Position numbers and translations under genes: made by a program
Origin: Pempheris klunzingeri
Lineage: Eukaryota; Chordata; Actinopteri; Acropomatiformes; Pempheridae
DNA: 64,000 bases
Direction of reading: 5' to 3'
Assembly (NCBI RefSeq): GCF_042242105.1
Contig: NC_092027.1
Span: 5,182,006-5,246,005 of the forward strand
Shown here: in pieces, positions 15,301 through 24,145 of the stretch
Position numbering within the stretch: position 1 is the first letter of the stretch
Layout: the number at the start of each line of letters is the position of its first letter
The notes under the pieces: generated by a model
The model's database searches: none
What the model saw: the letters and a program-made list of their open reading frames with translations, nothing else
Told to the model about the DNA's origin: nothing

Positions 15301-18300
15301 GATTCAACCTATGCTCAGCTCATGAATAAATGTGTCCCAGACAAAGAGACTGGACTCCCATTGCTTCCTCTGTCAAAGAAAGCTGCAAAGCCAAAAGAAG
15401 AGAAACAGATTACAGAGGCTAAAACAAAAGAGACTTTGAACCAGAAAACTATGGAGCTGGAGTATGGCCCTTTCAAAGGAAGAAAAGTCACAATTTGGGA
15501 GATCATACACTCTGAATATATCACTGAGGAGCAAAGGATACAGCTCATTCGGCAGTACCGAATGGGACAGGTGACAATTGAGAAGCTGATAAAGATTGTG
15601 ATAACAATGGTTGACGAAAAAGAGGACAAAACACAGGAAGAGGCCTGTTTTGAGGGCCTTAGAGCACCAGTCACTGCCGAGTCTTTGCTTGATTCAAACA
15701 TCATCGATAAGGCCACATTTGACCAACTCAAGCAGGGTAAAAAGACACCTAAAGAAGTTAGTGAAACGGATAATGTCCGCAAATACTTGCAGGGCACAGA
15801 CAGCATTAATGGCATCACTATGGGGGATACAAATGAGAAGTTAACCATATATCAAGCAATGAAAAAGAATGTTTTGCAACAAAACACTGGGCTTGCGCTA
15901 CTTGAGGCCCAAGCTGCAACTGGTTTCATAACTGACCCAGTCAAAAATCTGAAATACTCTGTGGATGATGCTGTAAAAGATGGAGTTGTTGGCCCAGAGC
16001 TGCATGAGAAACTTCTGTCAGCTGAGAAAGCAGTGACGGGATACAAAGATCCATATACAGGCAATAAAATTTCTCTATTCCAAGCCATGAAGAAAGAGCT
16101 CGTTCTGAGGGAGCACGCTATTCCTCTCCTAGAGGCCCAGTTCGCTACAGGGGGGATCATTGATCCAGTCAGCAGTCATCGTGTTCCCAGTGATGTGGCC
16201 TTTCAGCGAGGCTATTTGAGCAAGCAAATGTCCAAGTCCTTCAATGAACCCTCAGGTGACGTTAAAGGCTTCACCAATCCCAACACCAATGAAAGTGTTA
16301 CTTACAAGCAGTTGGTAGAGAAATGTGTAAGAGATCCCAGCACTGGTCTGTGCTACCTGCCTCTGTCAAAGGTCGAAGCTCCTGCTCCCACTGAGAAATC
16401 GTATCAATACACAGAAGAGCAAGCTCAAACAGATCTAGCAAACACTCAAATTGAGATCCCTCATAAGAGCTTTGCAGGAAAGAGCATGACTATTTGGGAG
16501 GTCATGAACTCAAATATGCTTCCAGAAGAGGACAGACGCCGCCTCATGGAGCAGTATCGCTCAGGGCAAATAACAAAGGATAGAATGCTAATCATCATCA
16601 TTGAAATCGTTGAACAAAGGGAGTCTCTAAAGACAGAGCAGAGCATGTCATGTGACGTAATCAGAAGGAGAATTACTATTGAGGAGCTATACAGTGCTCG
16701 AATTATTGACTTGCACACATACAACCTCTTGAAACAAGAAAAGATGACTATTCGTGAGGTAATGGAAATGCCGTCAGTAAAACAGTACCTCTTTGGTACT
16801 GGTTGCATTGCTGGAATCATGTCAGACAGTCCTCCAAAGATCAGCATTTACCAGGCTATGAAGAGCGGAAAGATTAAGCCTGAAGTTGCTTTGAATCTCC
16901 TCGAGGCCCAAGCAGCAACAGGATTCATGATTGATCCAGTGAAAGATGAACTTCTCACAGTTGATGAAGCTGTACGCAAGGGGCTCGTGGGCCCTGAACT
17001 TCATGACAAACTTCTCTCTGCTGAGAGAGCAGTTACCGGGTACAAGGACCCATACACCGGGAAGGTGATTTCTCTCTTCCAGGCAATGAAAAAAGACCTT
17101 GTTCTTGAAGATTATGCCCTGAGGCTTTTGGAGGCCCAGAATGCCACTGGTGGACTAATGGACCCAGAGTACTACTTCCACCTCCCCACAGACGTTGCCA
17201 TGCAGCGTGGATACATCAACAAGGAGACACTTGACAGAATATCTGAACCCACTGGGGATGTGCGAGGTTACACTGATCCAACAGCAGATGAAAAACTGTC
17301 CTACGGCCAACTACTGAAAAGATGCAGAGTTGATAAAGAAAGTGGTTTGCGGCTACTTTCACTGGCAGATAGAAGACTTCTCTTCAAGGGTCTCAGAAAG
17401 CAAATCACTGTGGAGGAGCTACTTCGTTCACAGATCATCAACCAAAAAACATACAACGAACTCACCGAGGGTACCATTACAGTGGAGGAGGTCAGCAGAG
17501 ACGTGAAAAAATACCTCGAGGGTACCAGCTGTATTGCTGGTGTGTATGTAGAATCCAGCAAAGACCGCCTGTCTATTTACCAAGCAATGAAGAAAAACAT
17601 GATCAGACCAGGGACTGCCTTTGAGCTCCTTGAGGCTCAAGCTGCCACAGGATATGTCATAGATCCCATTAAAAACCTGAAACTAAATGTCACTGAAGCT
17701 GTTAAGATGGGTGTTGTTGGCCCAGAGTTTAAAGATAAACTCCACTCAGCTGAACGAGCTGTCACAGGCTACAAAGATCCTTATTCTGGCAAGATCATCT
17801 CACTCTTCCAGGCTATGAAAAAGGGCCTCATTCTGAAAGACCACGGCATTCGTCTGCTAGAGGCTCAAATTGCTACTGGTGGAATCATTGATCCACAGGA
17901 GAGCCATCGCCTGCCCGTCGAAACTGCGTACGAACGTGGTCTCTTTGATGAGGAAATGAATGAAATCCTCACTGACCCATCTGATGACACAAAGGGCTTC
18001 TTTGACCCAAACACTGAGGAAAATCTCACCTATCTGCAGCTGATGGAAAGGTGTATGACAGACCCAGAAACAGGCCTCGCTCTGCTGCTGCTTAAAGAAA
18101 AGAAGCGTGAGAGGAAGACGTCATCCAAGTCTTCTGTTCGCAAACGCAGGGTTGTCATCGTCGACCCTGAGACAGGCAAAGAGATGTCTGTGTACGAGGC
18201 ATACCAGAAAGGACTCATTGACCACCAGACGTATCTTGAGCTTGCAGAGCAGGAGTGTGAATGGGAGGAAGTCACCATCACCTCATCTGACGGTGTTGTG

Positions 18301-19329
18301 AAATCCATAATCACTGACAGAAGGTCTGGTCGGCAGTATGACATTGATGACGCAATCTCAAGGGGCCTGATTGACAAGTCGGCTTTGGATCAGTACCGTG
18401 CAGGAACTCTGTCCATCACAGAGTTTGCAGATATGCTGTCTGGAAACATGAGCGGCGTCAGGTCACGTTCATCCTCCTTTGGCTCCTCTTCCTCTTACCC
18501 CATGAGCCCAATACCTTCTATAAAAACACCAGCAACCACATGGAACGACCCAACAGAGGAAACTGGCCCTGTGGCCGGAATCTTAGACACAGAAACACTG
18601 GAGAAGGTGTCCATCACAGAGGCCATACACAGAAACCTTTTGGACAATATAACAGGTCAAAGGCTTCTGGAAGCTCAGGCCTGCACAGGAGGTATTATCG
18701 ACCCAAACACTGGAGAGAAATTCTCTGTCACAGATGCAATGAACAAAGGGCTTGTGGATAAAATCATGGTGGACCGCATCACTCTTGCCCAGAAGGCGTG
18801 CAATGGATTTGAGGATCCCAGAACCAAAACCAAAATGTCAGCAGCCCAAGCTCTAAAGAAAGGCTGGCTGTACTACGAGGCCGGGCAGCGATTCCTCGAG
18901 GTCCAGTATCTCACTGGTGGATTAATTGAACCAGATGCCACCAGCAGGGTCTCCATAGATGAGGCTGTGAAGAAGGGCACCTTGGATGCACGCACTGCGC
19001 AGAAGTTACGAGATGTCAGTGCATACTCAAAATACCTCACATGCCCTAAAACCAAGCTTAAAATCTCTTACAAGGATGCCATGGAAAGAAGCATGATAGA
19101 GGAGGGGAGTGGTCTGCGACTACTTGAAGCATCATCTCAATCAAGCAAAGGCCTCTACAGTCCCTATAGCATAAGCGGCTCAGGCTCCGCCACTGGGTCG
19201 CGGTCTGGCTCAAGATCTGGTTCCAGGTCAGGCTCCAGAAGGGGCAGCTTTGATGCCACGGGTTCAAGTTTCACGACAACCTTCTCTTCCTCCTCCTACA
19301 GTTCACCGAGCTATGGCCGCCGATACTGA
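103..19329 (+). CDS. plec: Plectin, 3' part (18 coding exons; 5' end outside window)
   Basis: Plectin is a giant cytoplasmic linker that ties intermediate filaments to actin, hemidesmosomes and other junctions. Coding exons: 103-180, 642-803, 900-1004, 1108-1203, 1351-1476, 1645-1797, 1976-2130, 2214-2340, 2882-3065, 3936-4093, 4341-4519, 4603-4741, 4866-5222, 5658-5741, 5824-5928, 6130-6228, 8439-11786, 13129-19329. All have AG/GT borders and phases agree, giving 3,951 residues to a TGA stop. The first 16 exons are the plakin domain (spectrin repeats with an SH3 insert at about residues 215-290). Then come a coiled-coil rod and six PRDs. Diagnostic matches to mammalian plectin include [36 protein letters not shown] and the GSRxGSR tail. 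The actin-binding domain and first plakin exons are missing because the window starts inside the gene. The protein ends at YGRRY, without the short extra tail of mammalian plectin. Fish often keep two plectin copies; I cannot say which this is. Confidence 0.96.
381..595 (-). mobile_element. tRNA-derived SINE fragment in a plectin intron
   Basis: Read on the minus strand, this intronic stretch contains GGGGGTTCGATCCCCGGC, which includes a good pol III B box. It continues CTCCTACAAGTCA, then TGAAGCCCAACCTGCTCCTG. This order is familiar from a tRNA-derived SINE widespread in teleosts. The A-box end and the 3' tail are not clear, so it is a degraded partial copy. Confidence 0.55.
3241..3261 (+). 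other. plec: Candidate 21-nt in-frame microexon of plectin
   Basis: Between plakin-domain exons 2882-3065 and 3936-4093 there is a 21-nt segment preceded by TGTTACAG and followed by a strong donor, GTAAGG. Its phase matches on both sides (phase 1 in, phase 1 out), so including it would change EQ-GEQDES to [15 protein letters not shown] without a frame break. I infer an optional microexon; without transcripts it is unproven, since splice-like sites arise by chance. Confidence 0.45.
3324..3355. repeat. (GT)n microsatellite
   Basis: A run of GT dinucleotides in the plectin intron just after the candidate microexon. Confidence 0.95.
6229..8438 (+). other. Plectin intron before the rod exon (2.2 kb)
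   Basis: AT-rich intron between the last plakin-domain exon and the rod exon. I see no coding exon with good borders in it. The only recognisable content is a repeat fragment near 7235-7345. In mammals, isoform choice around the rod exon occurs at this position, but no alternative exon is visible here. Confidence 0.6.
7235..7345 (+). mobile_element. Fragment of a teleost dispersed repeat (TTAATTGACTATCAAAATAG family)
   Basis: It contains TATCAAAATAGTTGCTG and CTGTTGATCGACTAATCATT, the hallmark core of a very common teleost repeat whose terminal parts are better preserved at 33861-34218. Ends are degraded and no target duplication is visible. Confidence 0.5.
8439..11786 (+). CDS. plec: Plectin rod-domain exon (coiled coil)
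   Basis: This single 3,348-nt exon encodes 1,116 residues of nearly unbroken alpha-helical coiled coil, rich in Glu, Lys, Ala and Gln, with heptad-like blocks such as EEAxRxR and AExExxK. The rod drives parallel dimerisation of plectin. It starts after the acceptor at 8437-8438 in phase 0 (AAA GCT TCT) and ends AAA GAG before the donor at 11787. Mammalian plectin also encodes its rod in one large exon, which isoforms without a rod skip. The length is a multiple of three, so the same skip would stay in frame here. An apparent Met-like start a few codons upstream (a GTG at 8421) is intronic. Confidence 0.95.
11909..13052. mobile_element. Transposon-like element with long inverted arms in the last plectin intron
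   Basis: The left arm (about 11909-12115) and right arm (about 12940-13052) are imperfect inverted copies. The left has TTAAAGTAAC, then TCTTGCCCGGAGTTGGAT and AAGAAAGATATCACTCT. The complement of the right end reads TTTAAAGTAATAGTTCAACA, then TCTTGCCGAGAGTTAGAT and AAGAAAATCGAT. This sequence (GTTGAACTATT..TTTAA end) is a widespread teleost DNA-transposon-like repeat with long terminal inverted arms. It fills most of the 1.34-kb intron between the rod exon and the PRD exon. A 17-bp local direct repeat (CTCCAATGTTACAGACC) lies near 12834-12866. Confidence 0.6.
13129..19329 (+). CDS. plec: Plectin last exon: rod end plus six plakin repeat domains
   Basis: This 6,201-nt terminal exon encodes the end of the coiled coil (about 130 residues) and then six PRDs starting near 13680, 14655, 15651, 16660, 17386 and 18562. 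Each PRD carries the hallmark [13 protein letters not shown] and [14 protein letters not shown] motifs. Linker modules of the type [23 protein letters not shown] follow PRDs 1, 2 and 3. After PRD5 comes the basic linker with [16 protein letters not shown], which in mammals is part of the intermediate-filament binding site. PRD6 is the diverged type ([15 protein letters not shown]). The tail is Gly-Ser-Arg rich ([19 protein letters not shown]), a feature shared with desmoplakin; [10 protein letters not shown] and [16 protein letters not shown] identify plectin rather than desmoplakin. Confidence 0.96.
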   Translation: MVNAQQEQIEQQKAILQQSFFTEKELLLKREKAVEAEKNKLQKQFEDEVNKAKALKDEQERQRKLMEEEKNKLKAIMDEAVKKQKEAEAEMQSKQKEMEVIEKKRLEQEKLLAEENKKLREKLQSLETASKQGASKTKEIEVQTDKVPEEQLVAMTMVGTTKKVFNGSVEVDGAKKDGESPLAFDGIREKVPAERLHDIGVLNKKEFDKLKKGKASVQDLAKTDKVKSCLKGQNSVGGVLTPSKEKMSVYQAMTENKITPNTAAMLLEAQAASGYIVDPVKNKLLSVDKAVKDELIGPELHDKMLSAERAATGFRDPYTGAKISLFEAMKKGLIEKEQATKFLDVQLATGGIIDPINSHRVPLQTAYKQGQFDADMNKKLSDPSDDCKLFIDPSTQEQLTYKQLLEKCIKDAETGLLILPVTEQAAQSKRTFTDQETKEMLSKSNVNVPFGKFKGKTVTIWEVINSEYFTEEQRRELIRQYKTGKITVEKIIKIVITVVEDKEKNNENVFNGLRAPVSTSELLETKIINKDLFNQLSTGKITVKEISEMEPVKKALQGTPSIAGLLNEPTKEKMPFYQAMKKELLSPETAMNLLEAQAATGFIIDPVKNERVPVDEAVKSGLVGPELHERLLSAERAVSGYNDPYTGKKVSLFEAMTKGLIKKDHGIRLLEAQLSTGGIIDPVKSYRIPHEVACKRGYFDEDISKILNKNTEETKVFYDPNSQEDSTYAQLMNKCVPDKETGLPLLPLSKKAAKPKEEKQITEAKTKETLNQKTMELEYGPFKGRKVTIWEIIHSEYITEEQRIQLIRQYRMGQVTIEKLIKIVITMVDEKEDKTQEEACFEGLRAPVTAESLLDSNIIDKATFDQLKQGKKTPKEVSETDNVRKYLQGTDSINGITMGDTNEKLTIYQAMKKNVLQQNTGLALLEAQAATGFITDPVKNLKYSVDDAVKDGVVGPELHEKLLSAEKAVTGYKDPYTGNKISLFQAMKKELVLREHAIPLLEAQFATGGIIDPVSSHRVPSDVAFQRGYLSKQMSKSFNEPSGDVKGFTNPNTNESVTYKQLVEKCVRDPSTGLCYLPLSKVEAPAPTEKSYQYTEEQAQTDLANTQIEIPHKSFAGKSMTIWEVMNSNMLPEEDRRRLMEQYRSGQITKDRMLIIIIEIVEQRESLKTEQSMSCDVIRRRITIEELYSARIIDLHTYNLLKQEKMTIREVMEMPSVKQYLFGTGCIAGIMSDSPPKISIYQAMKSGKIKPEVALNLLEAQAATGFMIDPVKDELLTVDEAVRKGLVGPELHDKLLSAERAVTGYKDPYTGKVISLFQAMKKDLVLEDYALRLLEAQNATGGLMDPEYYFHLPTDVAMQRGYINKETLDRISEPTGDVRGYTDPTADEKLSYGQLLKRCRVDKESGLRLLSLADRRLLFKGLRKQITVEELLRSQIINQKTYNELTEGTITVEEVSRDVKKYLEGTSCIAGVYVESSKDRLSIYQAMKKNMIRPGTAFELLEAQAATGYVIDPIKNLKLNVTEAVKMGVVGPEFKDKLHSAERAVTGYKDPYSGKIISLFQAMKKGLILKDHGIRLLEAQIATGGIIDPQESHRLPVETAYERGLFDEEMNEILTDPSDDTKGFFDPNTEENLTYLQLMERCMTDPETGLALLLLKEKKRERKTSSKSSVRKRRVVIVDPETGKEMSVYEAYQKGLIDHQTYLELAEQECEWEEVTITSSDGVVKSIITDRRSGRQYDIDDAISRGLIDKSALDQYRAGTLSITEFADMLSGNMSGVRSRSSSFGSSSSYPMSPIPSIKTPATTWNDPTEETGPVAGILDTETLEKVSITEAIHRNLLDNITGQRLLEAQACTGGIIDPNTGEKFSVTDAMNKGLVDKIMVDRITLAQKACNGFEDPRTKTKMSAAQALKKGWLYYEAGQRFLEVQYLTGGLIEPDATSRVSIDEAVKKGTLDARTAQKLRDVSAYSKYLTCPKTKLKISYKDAMERSMIEEGSGLRLLEASSQSSKGLYSPYSISGSGSATGSRSGSRSGSRSGSRRGSFDATGSSFTTTFSSSSYSSPSYGRRY

Positions 19330-19414
19330 TAAGTTTGAAAGTAAAGGAGTGATTTTCTAAGGGAAGGATACACTACAAAACCACAGTGTTCACCAGATGC
19401 CTAATCCTCAGTTG

Positions 19415-19420
19415 AATAAA
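19415..19420 (+). promoter_or_regulatory. First poly(A) signal after plectin
   Basis: AATAAA 85 bp past the stop codon, followed within 30 bp by T-rich sequence. Further AATAAA hexamers occur up to about 21.2 kb, so a longer 3' UTR is also possible. Confidence 0.45.
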
Positions 19421-21858
19421 GACTTTCTTTATTCTGCTCTGCATGTGGCTGTTATAGGACTTTGCATATTTAATTTTATACAAGTTGGATTATTTTGTCT
19501 GTTGTATATTTTACATTTACTTTATGTTTGTGCTATCTTACAAGACTTCACAATTACCGTACTGTAAGCAGCATTTGTGAGAGCTGTTTATTATTTCCAA
19601 TATCTACCACAAAAGTTTAAAGTGTTTATGAATTTTATTTTTGGTTTTTAAAGTTTAAAATTATAAGCATTTACTGTTCCACAGATAATATTTACAATAT
19701 TATGTGCGTGACACTATAACCGAAACTGTCCATTACCATTAGCCTGATTGTTGAGGAGAACCAAAATTAGTGTAAAACAAAACTTTCTGTTCATGTGTAT
19801 ATTTCTGAATGTTTTGAATATATATATATAAAAAAAAATAGATAATACAGAAAGATAAATGCCACTCTGCAGAGCAGAATAAGGAGTCTCCCGAAGATGA
19901 ATAAACACTAAGACTGTCTGCTTTAAGAACGCCAAGCTTCAAGATCTTTTCTCTCCTGGCCTAAACTGCCACATATACTCTGCCAATATCTGCTCCATTC
20001 CCAGCTGTCTGTCATAACACACCTGGAGTTACACCTGGAGTAGCCTATTATCAACATTAACACAATTCGCAAGTTGTGGATTTAACACATCCAACCTCAA
20101 GACCAACACAATCAAGTCCCTGCCCTTCTTGACAGTTTCACAAGGTACGAAGAGTTACATCTAATCACTTCATCATTTTGTGGGTATGTTTGTGTCATTC
20201 AGTGTCTGTTAAGCCCAGAAGTCTAATGTTCTTGTTCAATGTTGAATCTCTTCCAGATATCGTCTTCACAGTTCATCTCGTCTCCTCGGCTCTTTGCTCA
20301 GATGTCTTCCAGAGACCAGTCGCATTAATTTGGACCGTCACTGTAATCAACGATTTTATGCAACAGTACAGAAACACACTTGCCCACATGACGTTTCATC
20401 ATAGTCTTATAATGATGGACCATTTTGAAACTCGCATCTAATCTTGAACTCATTTAAAGGCCTAAGCCGTGCTTTGTAAGTGCCTGCAGAATACTCTTTA
20501 ACACTTCAATGTCGAGCATTATGAGGTGGTGCAGTGGCTACACTGTAAACGTACTAATGCATGACTGAAAGAGCAATGCTACACATAACCTATGATTACT
20601 GTGTTTTCAGGTAAGCCTTTTTACAGTCCAACTATAATATGTCACAGTCTAACTTTAAAATAACAACTGTTTATTTCTGCGTCATAAAACCTGGTAGTCA
20701 CACAGGGCTCAAATGTATGGTTTGAATGTTAAATAGATAAGATCTACATTATTTTATTTTTTTTTCCCTTCAAGTAATGTATGTACTGTATATTGATGAT
20801 GATATAGAGCACTATTGCTAAAAGCCATTACATAACATTTCTTTGAGAGAGATCTTTAAGCTTCGCCACCAGATCCAGTATTTGTATTTTCCACCGCACA
20901 CACTCGTTTGACTTCTCCTTTGTAAAGCAACACATTCAATCTATATCATTTTATTTTCGTACTCTATATTTTTGCTTTGCATGATTTACTAACATTTTAA
21001 AAAGGTGCAAAAACGAAAAAGATGTATCCATTAAAGCATTTGTTTTATTATCACGTTTCAAATGGTTTGAAGGATGTATTTTAATGAGGGTTAGCAGGCC
21101 TTGGTTAAAATGGTGTATTTATAATAAAATGGTGACAAGGAATTTTATTGTAACACCTTACGCTATGTAAATAAACATGGAAATGAAATGTTTTGTCTTT
21201 AGCTCATTATTTGTAATATTTACATATCAGATATTTTTGGTCCTTATGATTTTATCCGTTAATAGATTCATTTGAATTAAGATGGATTACCATGGACAAA
21301 CGTATAGAATTACTTAGTAGAGCTATAATTATTGTGGGGGGGAAGGTATAATTATTTAGTAATCAATCAGAACTGTCTTATAGTGAGGATTTTGCATGTT
21401 TGAATATCTGCCTGATGTTACAGTGAACAGGATGGATGGTTTTGAAAATCAGCAGGCGACTGACATCTAGTGGTCACTTAAGTAGAAATAACAGTACCAC
21501 AATGTGAAAATACTCCATGACAAGTAGTAGTACTTGTAAAAGTACGTGTGATTATATTCCAGCTATGTAACTGCTTATGCTTTAGTGTGTAAACGGCTAT
21601 TTAACCTTAAAGCTGTTGAACGTGATGATAATTTTAATTTATACTGTACTAAAGTACTGTTAAGGTATGCAATATATTTAGTTTTAAACTTTTAGATTTA
21701 GTTTTTGTGTAAAATCTTAATCTGCAAAGTAACTACCTGTGAAACAAACACGGTTAATATGGAAATTGGAACATTAGACTTAGATGAATAAACTGCTTCC
21801 CTGACACCACTGTTGTAGATAACCTACAGTCACTGGGCCTGAACTACAAGTGGTACTA

Positions 21859-21932
21859 GTTAGAGGCCAGTTATAGTTAGTTAGAGGCCAGTTATAGTTA
21901 GTTAGAGGCCAGTTCTAGTTAGTTAGAGGCCA
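21859..21932. repeat. 21-bp minisatellite, about 3.5 copies
   Basis: Tandem copies of TTAGAGGCCAGTTATAGTTAG, nearly perfect (one copy has TTCTAG in place of TTATAG). It sits about 270 bp upstream of the DMRT start codon. Confidence 0.9.
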
Positions 21933-22206
21933 TATTACCTTACAGATGCATTTTACACACATAATACAGCAGCTCTGACTTTGTGTCACAGTATGCTGAG
22001 TCTGACCATCTGCCCAGTGATCATCCTGGAGACTCTCATTGGTCTCTACGGTCTGTGGCCATGAGCCAATACAGTCAGTCACATTTTCCCACACCTGCAA
22101 ATGATACATTCTATCCAAAGTTCAGATCAGGTCACAAGACCCTTCAAATCAGAGAAGGGTCCATCTTCTCTGACCACCACCGAGGAGCCATCAGTGGAAT
22201 GACAGC

Positions 22207-24123
22207 ATGTCTCTGTCTAAACAGCAGCTGTCTGTAGAGGAGCCACCGCGGCAGCCGAAGTGCACCCGCTGCCGCCACCATGGGATCATCGTCCCGCAGA
22301 AGGGCCACGTCAAGTTCTGCCCTTTTCTCACGTGCGACTGCTGGAAGTGTTACCTCATCACCCAGAGGACTCGGATCACGGCCCTCCAGCGCGACCTGAA
22401 GAGGGGCAAAAGTAAGGAGCAGCGACCCGGCGGCGGCAAGCCAGCGGCTGACGGGGGGGCGTGTAGCGCCTCGGACGCGGATGGGGGCGCTCGTCCGTCG
22501 GCCACAGGTGGACCGATGCGGCCCCCGGCAGGAGGGGCCCTGGAGCGGGCAGACACCACCGCCTCGAGCCCCCCGGAGCCCCGGAGCAGACCTGCCGCGG
22601 GAGGAGACGGTGTGGCCGGTTTGGACGACAGAAAAACGCTGCCCTTCGCTTCCAACGATACTTTTAACACTTTTAGTAAGTTATGTTGTTACTGTGTTTA
22701 ATATGTCGACCTGCCTCCAAGTCAGCAAACTGTTCCTGCACATAAACATTTAGGTTTAGCTGAGTAGTTGTGACTTAACAAACCTGTTTAGAAAACAGAA
22801 GAGTTAAAGTCCACTAAAACATCATGGCTACATGAAACAGAAGAGTAGAACTGAACGTGTTTGGGTATTTTTTTAGCTACTTTTAACATTAATAATTAGC
22901 TTGAAACAGACGAGATAACGTCGTTAACAGAACGTGAGATCAGTTTTATTCCACTTTATTTAAAACAAAACATTCGAACTGTCGAACGCTCGGTGGCGCT
23001 GACGTCATCAACGGGCGGCAACGGAACGCCCGCTGATTGGTCGAACGGTTCGGTGGCGCGAAATAGGAGTTTGTTTTTGTTTGTTTTTAATTTAGAAACT
23101 ACTGTGATTATCAATAAGTCACACTGAGACACTTTCAGTACATCTAAAGCTTTTATAGTAAAAAGGACGAGTGATTGATCTGTCCAATAACAGATAATAT
23201 TTATAGAACAGCTCATGCAGCTCTGTGTGAAAACAGATATTATAATAACATGAATGATATTTATAAAAAACATCATCTTTAAGAGGTTCATAAATATGTA
23301 ATATTAAAATATAATTAAATGTTTTAGGTCTGAAATAATGTATTGAATAACTGATAATGAATCAGCACCTATAATGAGTAGCAGTTTGTCATTTTTCAAA
23401 TATAAATACTACATAGGTTTTTGCTCCTGCTGATTTTCTTGGTGATATAGTTGGTTACATTTTCTCTGGGTTTTTGACTGTTGGACTGTCAAAACAATCC
23501 TTTTTTTGATGGTATTTTGTCACTTTTTTCATTTCATACACAAAAATAATTGGCAAATTAATAAACATTCAAAGCAACCATCAGTTACAGCCACTGTAAT
23601 TATTAATTACCTTGAGTTATGGTGTGACTGTGAATGGATGGACCTCTTTGCTCATCCTAAATCAGTCTGATCAGATGTACCTTATAATGTCTTACCTTTC
23701 CTTCCAGACGTCCCTCACTTTGGCCCGACCGCTCCGCTGCATCATGTTCACTTTCCGTTCAGGATGTCAGGTCACTACCCCGGCGGCTACGCACCGTTTC
23801 CAAACGCCCTCTTCAACATGCCATGGTTGCCGCCCGTGCCTGCTGGGCTTTACAGCGGTGGCCTCTGTGGACCGCTAATGTTCTCCCACTACGAGTCGGG
23901 TGCTGTGCTTTACCCACCTCCGTCCGAGCCTGGACCTCCTGCTGTAAGTGGCTGTTCTCTTCATATCCTGTGGGCCAGATGCATCGAAAATACATCATCA
24001 AAATGTCATTCTCTCGTTTGTTTGATGTGTCAGGATTGCAGAGAGCCACCGTCCACCCCCCTCACGCCCCAAGCCCTGGCAGGAGACCCAGATGCAGCAC
24101 CCACATCAATCGATCAGTTGTAA
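22207..24123 (+). CDS. DM-domain transcription factor, DMRT6/DMRTB1-like
   Basis: Three coding exons (22207-22675, 23708-23943, 24034-24123) join in frame to 264 residues. DM proteins bind the DNA minor groove and commonly control gonad development and germ cells. The DM domain (about residues 16-65) has all zinc ligands: CTRCRHHG, KGHVKFC, then C-D-C-W-K-C. Its end, YLITQRTRITALQRDLKR, resembles the YLI..RQKIMAAQ of DMRT6/DMRTB1 more than the LI.ERQRVMAAQVALRR of DMRT1-5. A Gly/Ala/Pro-rich low-complexity region follows, then a Pro/aromatic part (HYPGGYAPFPNALFNMPWLP) that faintly recalls the YPGG..PFP stretch of DMRTB1. No DMA domain is seen. The canonical RNHG is RHHG here and MAAQ is TALQ, so it is diverged. 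Exon 1 is far more GC-rich than its surroundings. Orthology is an inference; the family call is firm. Confidence 0.88.
22981..23059. promoter_or_regulatory. CpG-rich block with full CRE and inverted CCAAT box in dmrt intron 1
   Basis: In otherwise AT-rich intron DNA there is a compact CpG-rich block. It has a palindromic CRE, TGACGTCA (23000-23007), an NF-Y type GACCAATCAGC on the minus strand (about 23032-23042), and two direct copies of a TCGAACG-CGGTGGCGC unit (22982-22999 and 23041-23059). An ACGGGCG/CGCCCG-like inverted pair lies between. This looks like a small promoter or enhancer; function is inferred. Confidence 0.45.
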
Positions 24124-24139
24124 ATCAGCGGTAACTATT

Positions 24140-24145
24140 AATAAA
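24140..24145 (+). promoter_or_regulatory. Possible poly(A) signal of the dmrt gene
   Basis: AATAAA 17 bp after the stop codon. It is very close to the stop, so a later signal may be used instead. Confidence 0.3.

Larger units (their letters stand above)
19330..22206. other. Plectin 3' UTR and plec-dmrt intergenic region
   Basis: AT-rich, with no ORF that looks coding. The first part is the plectin 3' UTR (end unknown). Near 21475-21550 a fragment resembles the TACTTGTAAAAGTAC-type teleost repeat. A 21-bp minisatellite lies at 21859-21932, and the DMRT 5' UTR/promoter must lie just before 22207, but I could not place a TATA box or start site. Confidence 0.5.

Noticed and set aside
13129-19329. 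Desmoplakin as identity of the first gene
   Set aside because: The GSR tail is shared, but the [16 protein letters not shown] region, six PRDs, plakin-domain matches and the eppk1 neighbour point to plectin.
20178-20441. 87-codon ORF downstream of plectin
   Set aside because: No recognisable motif, splice context or codon bias; lies in probable 3' UTR or intergenic DNA.
22350-22670. 106-codon antisense ORF over the DM-domain exon
   Set aside because: Long only because of the high GC content of exon 1; no splice or promoter support.
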